This document shows positions 10,810 through 24,300 of a stretch of 64,000 bases of DNA, in pieces; position 1 is the first letter of the stretch; every line of letters starts with the position of its first letter. The DNA is from Yponomeuta sedellus. Lineage: Eukaryota; Arthropoda; Insecta; Lepidoptera; Yponomeutidae. The notes under the pieces were generated by a model. The model was not told the origin of the DNA, did no database searches, and was given only the letters and a program-made list of their open reading frames with translations. Where the stretch lies: NCBI GenBank assembly GCA_934045075.1, contig OW203725.1, forward strand, positions 25,645,714 through 25,709,713, given 5' to 3'. Made by a program: the position numbers and the translations under genes.

Positions 10810-12116
10810 CTAAATAATAGAATTATAATAAGATGAGGCGTAAAAAGGCGGAATAATATGCTTGTCTATCAACGTCTTGAGATCATTTTTCTTGTTCTCA
10901 GCCAATTGCAGCTTTGAACGATAAAGCCTCTTCAATTGTGGTCGTGCTCCTCTCATTTTGGTCAGTTTCACTTCTTTAAATTCTTCTTGCAGGTATGATG
11001 TTTTTTGAAAGCATTTAACATCATTTTGCCTGCCTTCTGTTGTCTGAAACTTAAAAATTTAGATCTCGGCCGTTTTTATTACGTCACCGTCGGTACTTTT
11101 AGTGAATTTGTATTCTTGGAGGCTTTTTATGTCATAGAATTCACTGTGGCACATCTCGTTTAGTTCGTACTTCTTGCCCTTCTTCTATACGTCTCTAATG
11201 ATGCTATGTATTGTTCAGGGACGTAGATTGGTCCAGACTTTAGACTCTTCTTTACATTTTTCTCAATAGTTGAGTGTACTGCGTCGCCTTCATTTTGGGT
11301 GTGACCCTTTATCAGAATCTTGTGTGTTATTGACTGGATATGCGGCAATATTTTGATGGCGTAGAGGTACATCGAAAAAACGAATTGATTTTTCTGTTGT
11401 CCACAACAGTTGTCTGAGTAAAAGGTGATATCTAGATCTTCTGATGCTGCATCTGACTTCATTTTCAAGTATCTATAGACACAAGTACCAATTTCATTAG
11501 CCCCTTTTTGTCCTTCTACTTCCGTCCAGAAATAACATTCAGTTTGGTCTGTTTTCAGTTCAGATATCGTGAAATTTATGCAATTTAATCTTGATTTGTA
11601 ATAAAATCCAGAAATTTCACCTTTTGGGACTTGCATTATAGCTTGTAGGTCATAGCAGGCTACAATGTGCTTATCGTCAATAATATCTTTGTCTTTGGAT
11701 TTTTCCTCTCTGCTCTTCACTTTTTCTTCTTGATGTTTCTTGTAGCTTTCTTCCAGTAACTCTTTTTGTGTATGGTCTGCGTTTGTATAGGCAACACAAT
11801 CGTCGCACTGATCTTTTTTCAGTATAAAAAAGCTTATGTTAAATTCTTTCAATATTCTTCGATAGACGTGAATCTGGACGTATCTTTCTTTGTTTTTAAT
11901 GCATTCTTCTTTGTAGTCCGTATACAGATCTGTGATATTTTTACCACCCTCTATAAACTCCCTCGTTGTCTGCTGGCGTAAATAGTGGCTCTCAATCCTT
12001 GGAATACTATTAATGTGATTTCTCACTTGCTCTTCTAATGAATTTGGTGTCTTGGTCCCATGGTTCACATGTTTTCCTCGTAATTCTGGTTCAACGGTTC
12101 CTGTGTCGAAATATTT
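10810..12116 (-). pseudogene. DUF7869-like transposase-type gene, frameshifted
   Basis: The exon begins after a - strand AG acceptor at 12117-12118 and reads YFDTGTVEPELRGKHVNHGT, then IPRIESHYLRQQTTREFI, a CDDC motif, FYSDNCCGQQKNQFV, and KGHTQNEGDAVHSTIEK. Conserved Asp and His residues in those blocks resemble an RNase-H-like DDE fold of the kind annotated as DUF7869 in insects. The main frame stops at 11160. The C-terminal part continues in another frame (KKGKKYELNE onward, through LQLAENKKNDLKTLIDKHI, to TAG at 10810-10812), with a further internal stop (EI*IFKFQTTEG) near 11060. The gene therefore has at least one frameshift near 11185 and nonsense changes. Upstream exons on the - strand are unclear. 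The family name is from memory. Confidence 0.6.
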
Positions 12117-13440
12117 CTAAATGTGTTTATGTCTAATACCTGATTGAATCGAGTTTGAATCAACCGAATCATCAGACTCCGACCCAGATGATTATGAAGA
12201 TGTGCCCGACGATGAAGAACTGATTGATGAAGATGAACTGGATAAGGCTGGTTTAAATGTTCAGCTAGCAGGAGAAAAGTCACGAAGACTTCCAGATTGA
12301 CTATCGTTGGATGAAACAGACATTCTCACTGACGCGGAATCATTGCTTGATAGGGAAAGTCTTCGATACGGCAGATCTTGGTACACTTCAGAAGTATTCT
12401 CTTTCAGCGTTTCCAAGTTTTCTTTATTATAAACGATGGAAACTTCTTTAGAACACTTTGAAGTTTCAAATACACCTTTGTAGCTCTGAGAAGAGTCTTT
12501 TTCGATAGTGTGTTGATTAATTTCTTTAACTATTCTGTTGAATTTAAGACTTCTTGCGTTTTGAGGAGCCATTACTGCAACAACAGTTCGATTGTTCAAT
12601 AAAATTAAATAGGTAACGAAAACTATGTAACTTATACTGCACTAATAATGTCTTTTTCATAATGAAGAAAACCAAAACATTATCTAAATTGCAATAATTT
12701 TATAGTAATTCTGTCTGTAAATGAAAAGATAACCCACCAAAACAAGAATGATTGTTAGCAAATGAAGAAAAAAGAAAAAAAATTGTATAACACCGTCATT
12801 ATGACAAAATGTAACAATTTGCTTTTAATTTTGATAGGGAGTCATCATAATAAAATCGACATTAAATAAGTAAATACACTTGAATGAAGATGTTTTTTAA
12901 TATGGTACTACGCAATTTGCCACTTTACCAAAAGTGTCACTTTGGTTTACAACCAAACTGTAGAGTTATCGATTCAAATCGACACTAAACAAATAATGAT
13001 GGTTTGTTTTTTTGATAAATATAATTGCTAATGGTCACTTTACAAAAAAATACACTTTGATTTTTAAACTACAACTGAATTATTCCGATGCAAAGCGACA
13101 TTAGTAAAAAAGGTACAGTATAGCGTCATATTTTGTAAGGTTTGAGCAAAACATTACAAAACATAGTGACACTTAACCGAAAGAAACATTTTAACTATAA
13201 AAATAAAAGTATACTTACCAAAAAAATGTACGGCAAAGCGTCTTCAAACAAAAAAAGGCGTTTTGTTTCGCAGAGCTGCGTGTTGTTACGGCGAGGTTTC
13301 CGTCACAAACTCAGAACACAAAAATAAGGAGAAGTGCCTTGTGGGCGTGGCACTGTCGCCCAACGTTAGCCCATTTGGGCTAACCTCTGCGAAACTTTAA
13401 AATATGGCCGTCAATCGCTTCGCGCCAGCCGTCGTAGTAA
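12117..13440. other. Flank of the DUF7869-like pseudogene, no clear gene
   Basis: At 12135-12299 the + strand has an open acidic stretch (SDSDPDDYEDVPDDEELIDE, ending GEKSRRLPD and TGA). The - strand at 12261-12570 has a Ser-rich frame (MAPQNARSLKFNRI, LSLSSNDSASVRMSVSS). Only one strand can be real; the second may hold an upstream exon of the pseudogene. From 12900 to 13330 there are short repeated motifs (CACTTTACCAAAAGTGTCAC). Confidence 0.35.
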
Positions 13441-13452
13441 CATCTGAGAAAA

Positions 13453-14124
13453 ATGCCTAATTGCACAGTGATTACCTGTAGAAATCGCTGTGATACATGC
13501 TATTCAAAAACAGGGGAGTGTCTTTTCACCGGTAAACCTATTTTACTCACTATATTCGTCTTATAAACTACGAAAAATCATAATTATAATAATTTTATGT
13601 GCAATGTGCATCACATTACTAAGAACATAAATGGGACGTATTTATTACATTGTAGTTACTCCACTGCTGTTTCTATATAGGATTTTCGTGGAGGTTTGCT
13701 AACTAGGAAAAGCCAGCCCGCAGTGAACCGTCACGCAAAACTGATCATTGTTCAATGCGATGTTTCGAGGTACGGCCGCATGTATTTGCCGCGAAATGTC
13801 AAATTCACCAGTAGGTCAGCTGGAGACATAGTGATGGGGTAGTTCCTTTCTTTTCAGACTGATTAAGTATCGATATTATTGAGGCATTTATAATCGTTCG
13901 TCCAGACTTCCAAAATTACTATAACCAATTATTGTAAGACTAGGTATCTAGTCTTATCGTCGACTATTGCCCGCGACTCCATCTGCGTAGACTTCAGCTT
14001 GCGTTGCTAAGGAAGCTTTTATTTTAGTAGAAGGATTTTGTCTTATTAAAAACAGGCCTAGCTTCAATCATGTATTTCAAAAAGTTTCTAATAAAGATAA
14101 AGAAAAATGGATCCAACAAATACA
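13453..14124 (+). pseudogene. Possible THAP-type zinc finger remnant
   Basis: ATG at 13453 opens MPNCTVITCRNRCDTCYSKT followed by a possible donor (ACCG/GTAAAC at 13532). The MPxC(x4)C start is typical of THAP domains. Around 14085-14120 a frame reads NKDKEKWIQQIQRV then a stop, similar to the conserved Trp segment of THAP domains. The phases of the two pieces do not join cleanly, and no CxxH was found. It may be a decayed copy or coincidence. Confidence 0.3.
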
Positions 14125-14639
14125 GAGGGTATAACTGATTTCCTCTCAAATAAAGTACCATTTGCTCCATCTATTTTACAGAGAAGTGTTTCCAGATGCT
14201 AAAGTGGGGGAAAAAATATTTCCGTGGGCAGTTCCTACTTTGAAAATACCAGTAATAACGAGTTCCATAAAGGTTGAGGTACCAGTATATTTAAAATCAC
14301 GATAAAATTTTACATGGTTTAGAATATTCAATTATCACTTTATTCTAATCTTCATTTCATATGGACGACGCATAACTCTCCAAAAGAAAGTGTTTCTAAA
14401 GAAACAAATCAGGTGATGTGGTTGTGGTACTAAATCATAGTCTTATATATTTAATTTTTTATGAGCGTTATGTTATAAATGAAATTCGATTATGTAATGA
14501 AAAACAAGTTAAATAAAGCATTTTCAGTATTTTAATAATTTATTTACCATTTTAGATCCGACAAGTTCTCGAATGGAGACCACAATATGGTATGTCAGTA
14601 CTTGCTTATATGTCATATCGGCAAGTGCAGCATCCGACG

Positions 14640-14770
14640 ACAAGATGGAGAGAAGATCTCATCTTAGTCGAAGGAAGACGCTGGATGTAAGCCGCTTTCA
14701 ACTGGTCTTTTTGGAAATCCATGGAGGAGGCCTATGTCCAGCAGTGGATATCTTGTGGCTGAATGATGAC
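14640..14770 (+). repeat. 3' end of a non-LTR retrotransposon (CAGCAGTGGA family)
   Basis: AGAAGATCTCATCTTAGTCG, then GGAGGAGGCCTATGTCCAGC and AGTGGATATCTTGTGGCTGA with a GATGACGAT tail. Related pieces are at 16855-16915, 21640-21710 and 49798-49915 (CCACTGCTGGACATAGCCCT), and more weakly at 24700-24770 and 1936-1975. This is a widespread lepidopteran repeat end. Confidence 0.6.
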
Positions 14771-15637
14771 GATAATTCTTTCCATTACCAGGATTTAAAC
14801 CCAGAAGACCTAGCTTTCCGGACAGAGTCACTACCAAGTATGCTTCAGTGGTGTTCTGTCCAACAAATTTAACATATCGTATTAGTATACAGTACAGGGG
14901 TCATCATCATTATCAAAATTATCAAATTCTATATCAGTAGAAAGCCAAGTTTGCGTCTTTATCATATACTGAAGCCACAAATACTGACAAAAAGACACGT
15001 ATTCAATAAATATTTACATTTCACAGGACAGTAAATTAAAATAGGATTATTTGTTTTAATAATATTGTTTTTGTAAATTTAACATGCTCTGTTTTTTGTA
15101 TCATCCCAACACGAAGTATACTGTTAATAAATGAATAACCTCTCATCGGATAATTTTATCGATAGATGTATTATTTGATACAAGTGTTCCATCCCTAAGG
15201 AGTTCACCGACGCTGTTGTTTACGTGTACGAGTGTATTCGTACAATTGTTTTTCATAGTGTGCGAACCAATTAAAAGATTAGAACGCTAGTGAATGACTA
15301 GACAGACGTGTGCGTGAACCTTATATTTACAATATTGTGCATGTAATGAAAACGCACACATATTCAAAAGTGGCGACAGCGGTACCGGACTTATTTCGCG
15401 GCTAGGGCATATCTCCTTCTTTCTATGATCTGAGGTCACAAATAATATTATGTCTCTTTCACACTCACTGCTTCAACTAATTTACCGGAAATGCACAGTG
15501 ACAGTATAGCGCCATCTGGCGATGAATTGAGGTACCGTTATCGGTGTTCGTGGAAAAAAAGGGTTCAAAAATTATAATGTAGATGGCGTTCATAACTCAA
15601 AATTGAAGAATTTCGTTTAATGACGGTTTTATTATCA

Positions 15638-15775
15638 AGGTGCGATATTACGCAGATCTCGTTAGCCCTATACTAAGTACAACTAAATGAATTGTGTCAC
15701 AGGTGCTAACTCGACGATAGATTTAATACAATAAATACATAGATAACATCCAAGACCCGAGACAAACTAGAAAAT
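15638..15775 (-). mobile_element. SINE family 2 tail (5'-truncated)
   Basis: The complement of this stretch matches the tail of the tRNA-derived SINE at 38845-39065: GTCTCGGGTCTTGGATGTYA, TTGTATTAAATCTATCG, TAGTTGTACTTAGTA. The tRNA-like head is absent here. Confidence 0.7.
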
Positions 15776-16011
15776 GTCCTATTAATGCTGTTAATCTTTT
15801 TGCCTTACTGCTAGATATAACAAGCTCATCCGTTTCGTTTCTATTATCTCTCGTCTGTTTGTTTTTATTATTTAACTAGCAGTGCCCTGCGGTGTTTTCC
15901 GCGATTTATCGGTTTACCCATGTGAATAAGATACCCCGCAGTAGCACACGTAGCATAATGTGTTAATCCAAGGTGTCAGCTAACTCCATTTTTTTTTATT
16001 AACAACTTCCC

Positions 16012-16625
16012 TGTCCGATGAGTCATATATGACTCACAGGAACGTTTTGAAATAAGTTCATGAGTCACAGGTGACTCATTTCTCTATACAGTTTAAGGCA
16101 CAATTTTTGTAATGAACGTGAAGGGATATTCTTTTGAATCACACTGGGCGTATGGCAATAAACATGAAGTTTTTAATAAAAAAATAAAAAATCGCGTTTT
16201 TTTTTTTTTATATATATAATTACTACTAGAAACTTGCAATAAATAAAACTCAAGTAAGTATTAAAGGTATTAAAGTAAGTATTTTCATTATCGGGCTGCC
16301 ACTCATCGTCACTTCCACTACTAAATGCTTCTTCATCTGAATCTTCCAAATAACGCAATATGTCTTCACTCGTATACCTTTTGGCCATTTTCTCGAAAAG
16401 CAACAATTATTGCATGAAACGAACTTTTTTTTCAATAAAATATCAATTATAACCTCAAAGTATCAAATTACTTTCTAACCCAATTAGATATTGACAGTTG
16501 ATTGACGTTTAAACAAAAAAAAGGATTTCCGCGTGTGCGCTCACATATGACTCATTGAACGTGTAGTAGAAAATTTCTTACGCTACGTTCGTGAGTCACA
16601 TGTGACTCAGAAAAAAAAACCACCA
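16012..16625 (-). mobile_element. Non-autonomous piggyBac-like element
   Basis: Each end carries two palindromic motifs of the form GAGTCAYRTGTGACTC (16019-16082 on the left, 16540-16612 on the right). Between them is a - strand N-terminal transposase fragment (16173-16388). The outermost bases (CCCTG on the left, possibly GAGGG near 16633 on the right) and the TTAA target site are not clear enough to set the ends exactly. Confidence 0.55.
16173..16388 (-). pseudogene. piggyBac-like transposase N-terminal fragment
   Basis: From ATG at 16388 the - strand reads MAKRYTSEDILRYLEDSDEE and then SGSDDEW. This is the acidic, Ser-rich N-terminus usual in piggyBac transposases. After about 40 residues the frame becomes low-complexity Tyr/Asn and ends in a poly-Lys tract. 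The catalytic Asp residues and the C-terminal Cys-rich domain are missing, so the copy is an internal-deletion derivative and not functional. Confidence 0.6.
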
Positions 16626-17039
16626 GAATGAGGGTAGTTTATGAAATAATGATTACGAAATTATGTTTTTATGGATTACAGTAATGTTATAAAGCTTATA
16701 TTAAAAAAAAAACACTGGACGTGGGGCTTTACTAAAATGAGTTGTATGGGGACAGGGATGTTGTTAAAATCGCTTCAGCCGTTTAGACGTGAAAAAGTAC
16801 ACACTCACAAACTTTCGCCTTTATAATTATTTATTTATTATCGCGCTATGGCGCTCATTAAGGGAGGGCTATGTCCAGCAGTGGACTGGTATAGCCTGAC
16901 GACAGTCGTATTGAAATTATTTAACTATCATTCAGCGTGGATTCAGCCATGCATGCGGCTTCAAATATGAAATCTTGCGAATGGAGTGCCTAACGTTCCT
17001 GGCCTAGGCTGGTTGCATCAAACTACTTGGTGACTTCGT

Positions 17040-17211
17040 GCCGTTTCGCGCAAAACGAGACAAACCGGTCAAAACCACGTCAGTCAAAGTCATAACCGCC
17101 GCCGTTTGACAGTTTTGCGTAAACATACAAAAATATCCTTTTGGGTTCTCCGCTAGTATCGTGATGCGATAAGCATATCTCTGTGCGTGCAAGTAGTAGT
17201 GTGGAGCGGGC
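17040..17211 (+). promoter_or_regulatory. Probable 5' UTR/promoter of gene B1
   Basis: GC content rises just before the first ATG (17212). I see no TATA box. The start codon context is GCGGGCATGG. The assignment rests only on position. Confidence 0.3.
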
Positions 17212-18262
17212 ATGGAGCCGGCGCAGTGCGAGGGGGGGCGGGGGGAGCGGGCGCGGCCTGGACTAGACGTGCTCAAGCAGGTGCAGCGAGCCTACGAGGA
17301 GAAACTGGACCTGATCGAGCGCCAGGGCGGGGACAGTAAGCTGGAGGTTTGTATTTGGGTATCCATGTGATGTCCTTGCCTGTTAGTTGGTATCTTAGTC
17401 TGGGACTCCAGGGCTAATGTTCGCACCAATTCCTGTTGGAATGCTGACGTTTTCGATAGCTATTTGCATGGAATTTGACAGACGACTGGAATTGCTCAGG
17501 ATTTGGTGTGCGTATAACCTATAGGAGCTGGTCTAGTGATTGTGTGTAGGTATGTTTTTATCTTTTGTAGTTTGCTGTCCTTTGCCCTTTCGGCCTTAGT
17601 TTATGTGTCGTTGGCAGTGTCGGTAGGGTTCCTGATAGCTGCTGAATCAGGTAACATAGAGTGTTACCTGGTTTAGCAGATAATTTTCCTATGGGCAGGC
17701 CGAGCTCACATGATTATCCAGAATGTCTTTCTGATGTTTTTATCTTCTTAACTTTAACTTTTTTTGCATTGCTCTTTATCCACATGGAGCAAGAGTCACG
17801 AAGTGTAGAGTATGAATCGGTCATTACCGACCGTAGTTCGTAGTGCGTGTGGTATAAGAGTGATTGTGGCAATCTGTTGTCTGTCTGTTGCATACACGTT
17901 CTGATTGTCCAGTTCAGCCGACGGGTAGGCCGAAGGGGGTCACGTTTTCATTCACTCTCATTTCATTCTTTATACAGATATTCATAGAACTATAAGGCTT
18001 TATAGAGCTTAATCCCTCCGCATTACGCTGAGTCAGCAGCCTTTTATGGCAACAGACACACCACAGGCTAAATCTTTGTTTTTTATTCTTGTTCATTCAT
18101 TTGTACCTTGTATATTGGTACATCTACTTTCTTTTCCAATATATTAGTCCAGTCCATCCAAAGGTTGTGTGGAAGAGATCACTTTTAGTGATAAGGCCGC
18201 CGTCTGTACTCTTAGGTTAAGAAATATGTGTAATTTCCATTTTTATGTACAATAAAGTGTTC

Positions 18263-18302
<40 letters not shown>

Positions 18303-21300
18303 CCTACCTACCTACCTACCTACCTACCTACCTACCTACCTACCTACCTACCTACCTACCTACCTACCTACCTACCTACCTACCTACCTACCTACCTACC
18401 TACCTACCTACCTACCTACCTACCTACCTACCTACCTACCTACCTACCTACCTACCTACCTACCTACCTACCTACCTACCTACCTACCTACCTACCTACC
18501 TACCTACCTACCTACCTACCTACCTACCTACCTACCTACCTACCTACCTACCTACCTACCTACCTACCTACCTACCTACCTACCTACCTACCTACCTACC
18601 TACCTACCTACCTACCTACCTACCTACCTACCTACCTACCTACCTACCTACCTACCTACCTACCTACCTACCTACCTACCTACCTACCTACCTACCTACC
18701 TACCTACCTACCTACCTACCTACCTACCTACCTACCTACCTACCTACCTACCTACCTACCTACCTACCTACCTACCTACCTACCTACCTACCTACCTACC
18801 TACCTACCTACCTACCTACCTACCTACCTACCTACCTACCTACCTACCTACCTACCTACCTACCTACCTACCTACCTACCTACCTACCTACCTACCTACC
18901 TACCTACCTACCTACCTACCTACCTACCTACCTACCTACCTACCTACCTACCTACCTACCTACCTACCTACCTACCTACCTACCTACCTACCTACCTACC
19001 TACCTACCTACCTACCTACCTACCTACCTACCTACCTACCTACCTACCTACCTACCTACCTACCTACCTACCTACCTACCTACCTACCTACCTACCTACC
19101 TACCTACCTACCTACCTACCTACCTACCTACCTACCTACCTACCTACCTACCTACCTACCTACCTACCTACCTACCTACCTACCTACCTACCTACCTACC
19201 TACCTACCTACCTACCTACCTACCTACCTACCTACCTACCTACCTACCTACCTACCTACCTACCTACCTACCTACCTACCTACCTACCTACCTACCTACC
19301 TACCTACCTACCTACCTACCTACCTACCTACCTACCTACCTACCTACCTACCTACCTACCTACCTACCTACCTACCTACCTACCTACCTACCTACCTACC
19401 TACCTACCTACCTACCTACCTACCTACCTACCTACCTACCTACCTACCTACCTACCTACCTACCTACCTACCTACCTACCTACCTACCTACCTACCTACC
19501 TACCTACCTACCTACCTACCTACCTACCTACCTACCTACCTACCTACCTACCTACCTACCTACCTACCTACCTACCTACCTACCTACCTACCTACCTACC
19601 TACCTACCTACCTACCTACCTACCTATCTATCTTGTTCATATTATGTCAATTATTTATTTCTGTGATGTGTCTTTTTGTTATAATAAATGTCTTTTTTCT
19701 TTCTACATAAGTCGACATTAGTATCAGACGCCGCATTTTGCTTTCGGCGCCCCTTGGACGTGAACGAGTTGTGTTTGCAGCTTCAAGTGGAGCTGTTGCG
19801 CTCGTGGGTGTCAGACCTGGCGAGCCAGAACTCGCTGCTGGCGGGCGCCGTGGCGGAGCTGGAGCGGGAGGCCACCAGCCGGCTGCTGGCCGAGCGCCGG
19901 GCGCACCACGAGGTCAGCACCGCCATTGCACGGCTCTGACGTGCCGGCGCGATTATGCATAATAAATCTCAAACACCTTTAAGGCGCGAAACGTACAGAA
20001 AAGGCGTAAGGTGAAGGCGCGGCGCAGGCATCTTGCCGCCTCAAAACGCGTCAATACAAAATGTACGTAAGCGGCACGTTGTGAATTATACTCATGCGGC
20101 GTGGCACAGGCACGTCGTTTCGTCGCCTGTTCCGCGTCGCTAGCAGTCGCGACTAGAGTGGCGCGCAGGCAACACGTCTTTTGTTATACAGAGTGAATGT
20201 GGAAACATTCTAGTGACATTGTGAACACTGTTGGAAAACGATCAGGATATTCGCATAATCTTTCATCATTTTAAAATATCTGTGCTCTTGTGACATTTTC
20301 CAAACAGGGTGCACCCAATATCATCAGTGTCTCTGCACATTAATGAGTTGCAGCAGAGCGAGCGCATCTTCGTCATCTGAATAGGAAGACATGCTATCAC
20401 GAAAAAGTCTGCCTGCGTAATGACTCTTTGTGCCGTCTCTTCGCCTCTTTGATATAATTTAAGTCGCATCCGTGCCTTATCTGTTCCACGCCGTCTCTGC
20501 GCCTGCGCCGCGCCTTCACCTTACGCCTTTTCTGTATGTTTCGCGCCTTAGGTTAGGTTAGGGTTAAGATAGAGGGACTACTTACTTCTCAAATCTATTG
20601 CTCCAGTCCGTCTAAAGGTTGTCAACAAGAAATCAAGTTCAGTGATAAGGCCGCCGTGTGTACTCTCAAGTTAAGATATATCTGTACAATTTCCTTTTTT
20701 GTCCAATAAAGTGTTGTCTATCTACAATAAAAGCTAAAAAACGCCGAAAGGCGATCGAAGAGATATGGGGACGGGCTTTTTTGCACTTTATTGTAGTCCC
20801 CATCTCTGTTAGTATTTAAGGATTCACTGCCCCCCGCACGTCCGGTCTATTGTAATCTTTACTGTTGTGGGCTTTCTGTTTCCATTCCAATTCGGAATGG
20901 CTTAGGGAAAGGGCTACTTTTGCTAGTTATCTACATGTTTATAGCATCAATGAAATTTAATTGGTGTCCTAAGTTTTACTGTATCTCCTTAGCAATCATT
21001 AGGCAATGAAGTCATTTGGTCGAATTGTGGCTTTTGAATTTAGTGCATTGTTCGAGCGACTAGAGTAATCACAAATGAATAAAATATTCCAATATAAAGA
21101 AGTACAGTTTAAGACAAGGGTATAATTTGAGCCCTGTATTGGAGTCGAATTTGACACCAGGGTTTTGCTATGCCTGAAGCTTGCTTAACTGTATGCCCGG
21201 CGACCTAGTGACTAGACGTTGCAAATTGCGTGAAAATCCACAGTCATCCATCGCTAGATCGCCGCAGGCGGCACCCAAAGTTCTGAAGACACTTGAGGTA

Positions 21301-24300
21301 GGTAGGTATTTACTAAAAATCTATTTATGTGCGCAGTGCGCGGTTGGATTATTTAAATTGTATTGTTTCGCGCGGGATTCAGAATAAATTTGTGAAACAG
21401 AAAATACGGGCTCTAACTAATAGGCTTAAGTCTTTTTTGGCTTTCCATACCATATTGGTTCAAAATAAATTAAATAAAGAAAGACCGTTGATAGAATTTT
21501 TAGTAAACGAATTATTCAATTTTATTTTTTTTATTGCACTTACCAGTGTTAAGGACAATATTAAAAAAAAGTAAATAAAATAAAAAAAAGTCTCTAAATA
21601 GGCTTTTATAATTATTTTTATAATTATTCAAGTTCTAGTCGTCGTCAAGCTATACTAGTCCACTGCTGGACATAGCCCTCCCCTAAAGAGCGCTACGTTG
21701 TGCTATCATAGTTCTAGTACCGATTCCTAATCTAATTCTATCTATAGGTTGGACATCCAAAAATCTCACGACTCCCGTGACTCTGCGTGTCGTTATCATC
21801 GTTCAGTAGGTACTGTTAGGCAGCGCAGGCTCCGGGGGTTCAAAATCAAATCACCAAGTACACTATCGCAGTTTATTGATGGCACCGAAACACGTCAATA
21901 ATAATTTGGAAGCAGTTACTGAGATGGACTACATCTTGATACTAAGTCAAGTCAATAAGTATGCATGACTGCTCTTGACTACTGTGACTGTTGCGCGATG
22001 TGCGCGGAAAAACACTTTTATTTGCGCTTTATGAGGCGGGGAACCGGACATAACAGTACGTTAGGCAGCGGCTGTCGCGGGATCCCCGCTTAGCGCGCTG
22101 ACGGCCGCGGCCCTGCCTGGCGCAGATCGCGCGCGAGCTGCAGGCGGAGCTGGCCGCGCTGCGGCGGCGGCTCGTGCGCAAGGACTCGGACCTGCGCGGG
22201 CTGGTCGAGGTGCTGCGCCGGCTGCGCGAGTTCGACATCTGCACGCTCGACGGCATACACTTCTTCGAAGTCACCGAGTCGGACATATTCGGCTCGGTCG
22301 AGTGGTGAGTGTCGCCGGGGCACTGCTGATAAGATAAGATAATAATTTATTTTTCTGTCCACAAATTACATTCGTATACAAAAATAACATTGGATAAATG
22401 ATACAATACAGCAGAATGTACTATTTGTGGAAATTATGTGATAAGGAATTTTATAGGGTTACGAACATCGGTACAAATAAAAATACTTACATGAATTGGA
22501 TACATAGAATGTAGTTAGGCGTGCTATTGTATTATATAGTGTTTGCACATCGAAAACCATACTAGGCGAGCCTGTATCATATCGTAATTTCCTTAATAAA
22601 TAATCCACGCCAGCGTACGTAGCCTCCTTTCGCGAGGGATGCGCCAGTCTGTGGGGAGGCTCTGCCACTGCAATGATTTAACTCATCGATAGGACACAGC
22701 TTCACACATTGGTTGGCGTTTCTTATGGAAACCAAAATCAGTGAAGCGACGCTGTCGTCGGTAAGATGCACGAATCTGAACAAACCTAGGCCTCTATTCT
22801 GATTCTGTTAGTGCATTACAGTACAATGACTGATAAATGGACAGCTCACGTGACGTGTCGTTTTAAACCGTTGAAGGTTTGATACGTGCCCGGGTATAGA
22901 CTTAAAGCAGAAATCAAATAAAATCGCCATGTTCATGCAGTTATCATTGTACTGCAATGCATTAGCAGAATCTAGGCCCTGAACGATTGTTATTTTTATG
23001 CAGTGCGAAAAAAATCCGTATCCGTAACGCGACAACTTATACACTGGGTCACGGGTCTCTTCCTGCATCGCAAGAAGGTTAGGCCATAGTGTGGACTAAG
23101 GGGGCCAAGACCGGGTTGGTGAAGGATTGTAAGACAGCGGCGGGCCTTTACTATCAGAAGTTATCAACCCGCCCATAAGGCCTCTGACATCTTAACGATT
23201 GCCATTACATGACAGCCGGCACCAACGGCTTCACGAGATATGCGAAACACGGAATCGCTCGGAAAAAATGCCACTAGCGATAGTCACGGAATGGTCGCCG
23301 GTCGCGGCTGTTGTTGCTTATTCCAAGTGATTAATTCCTGTCACTCGGTCCCACTAGGCCACGTGTGCTTCATAGGATACCACTCTATATTTAGTTAGCT
23401 GACGGCTTAGAATATGAGAATAATATTGTAAAACCTTAGTGAAATTGTTTTTGCAAATTTACATGGTTCTGCAGTGCTTGACTTCGGCATTCAAGCTCGA
23501 TATAGGTTGGGAAGATTCATTTACCGAATGAGTACTTAAGTACAGTAATTCAAGTTATCAAACGATTTATTTTTCTTTTTTTATAGGCGGAAAAAGAAAA
23601 TAGAACTGGCTGACTCAAACAGGCCTGTGCAGGACACAAACACGTGGAGCCAGCGGCATCATCGGGAAGACAATATGCTAGACTGAGACGGAGTTTATTT
23701 TTTTCATAGCGACTTAATTTGGAGTTTACATTTCGTTTGCTAGCATTATACATACTGTGTACAAACTAGACTTTGTTTTATTTTTTACGGGAATGTTAAT
23801 GAATGTGAGTTTTTCACTGATGCTGTAAACATGATTAACTTTTATTAGGGTAGTTACTTTATTTGCGTAGCCAAAATATAAATAACATAAAAATTATGGT
23901 TTGCCATTTCAATTTGCGTATTAACGGTTGTCTAAACGACCATGTTGCATTTCAGAAAGACAGCAAGAAAGACCGCTGCGACGCTGTTAATGAATTGAAG
24001 ATACAGTACGATACTTTACAGAAGGAGAACGTCTCGAAAGACAGGTAATAAACACATCAATTCGCGGCCGAACCACATGCGACCAGAATCCTTTGAGACG
24101 TCACATCAAGCCAGATGTGTAATGAATGTTCGTGTTTGCAGAGAGATCCGCAAATTGAATAAGGAGCTTCAGCAATACGAGCAGACGATCATGAGGTTGC
24201 GCAGTGAGATATCACAATTTAAATATAAGACGTGAGTCACACCTGCGTTACTACGTTATTTACTACGTTAATCTCTTCAAGCCAGAGAGATGTAGCTTGC

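Larger units (their letters stand above)
15875..16840 (+). repeat. Older interspersed repeat split by a piggyBac-like insertion
   Basis: The left part (CTAGCAGTGCCCTGCGGTG, GTTTACCCATGTGAATAAG) and the right part (AAATCGCTTCAGCCGTTTAG, CACACTCACAAACTTTCGCC) look like the two halves of a common lepidopteran repeat. They are separated by the piggyBac-derived piece. TTAACAACTTCCCTGTCC at 15999 and its near complement GGACAGGGATGTTGTTAA at 16751-16768 bracket the interior. Confidence 0.45.

Noticed and set aside
12065..12283. - strand ORF upstream of the DUF7869-like gene
   Set aside because: It overlaps in a different frame the better-supported continuation (RGKHVNHGT) of the pseudogene, and the rest is not protein-like.
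14573..14872. + strand ORF of 99 codons
   Set aside because: It covers the 3' end of a LINE-type repeat.
18245..19666. Open frame of 473 codons repeating Tyr-Leu-Pro-Thr
   Set aside because: It is the translation of the ACCT microsatellite, which is open in all frames.
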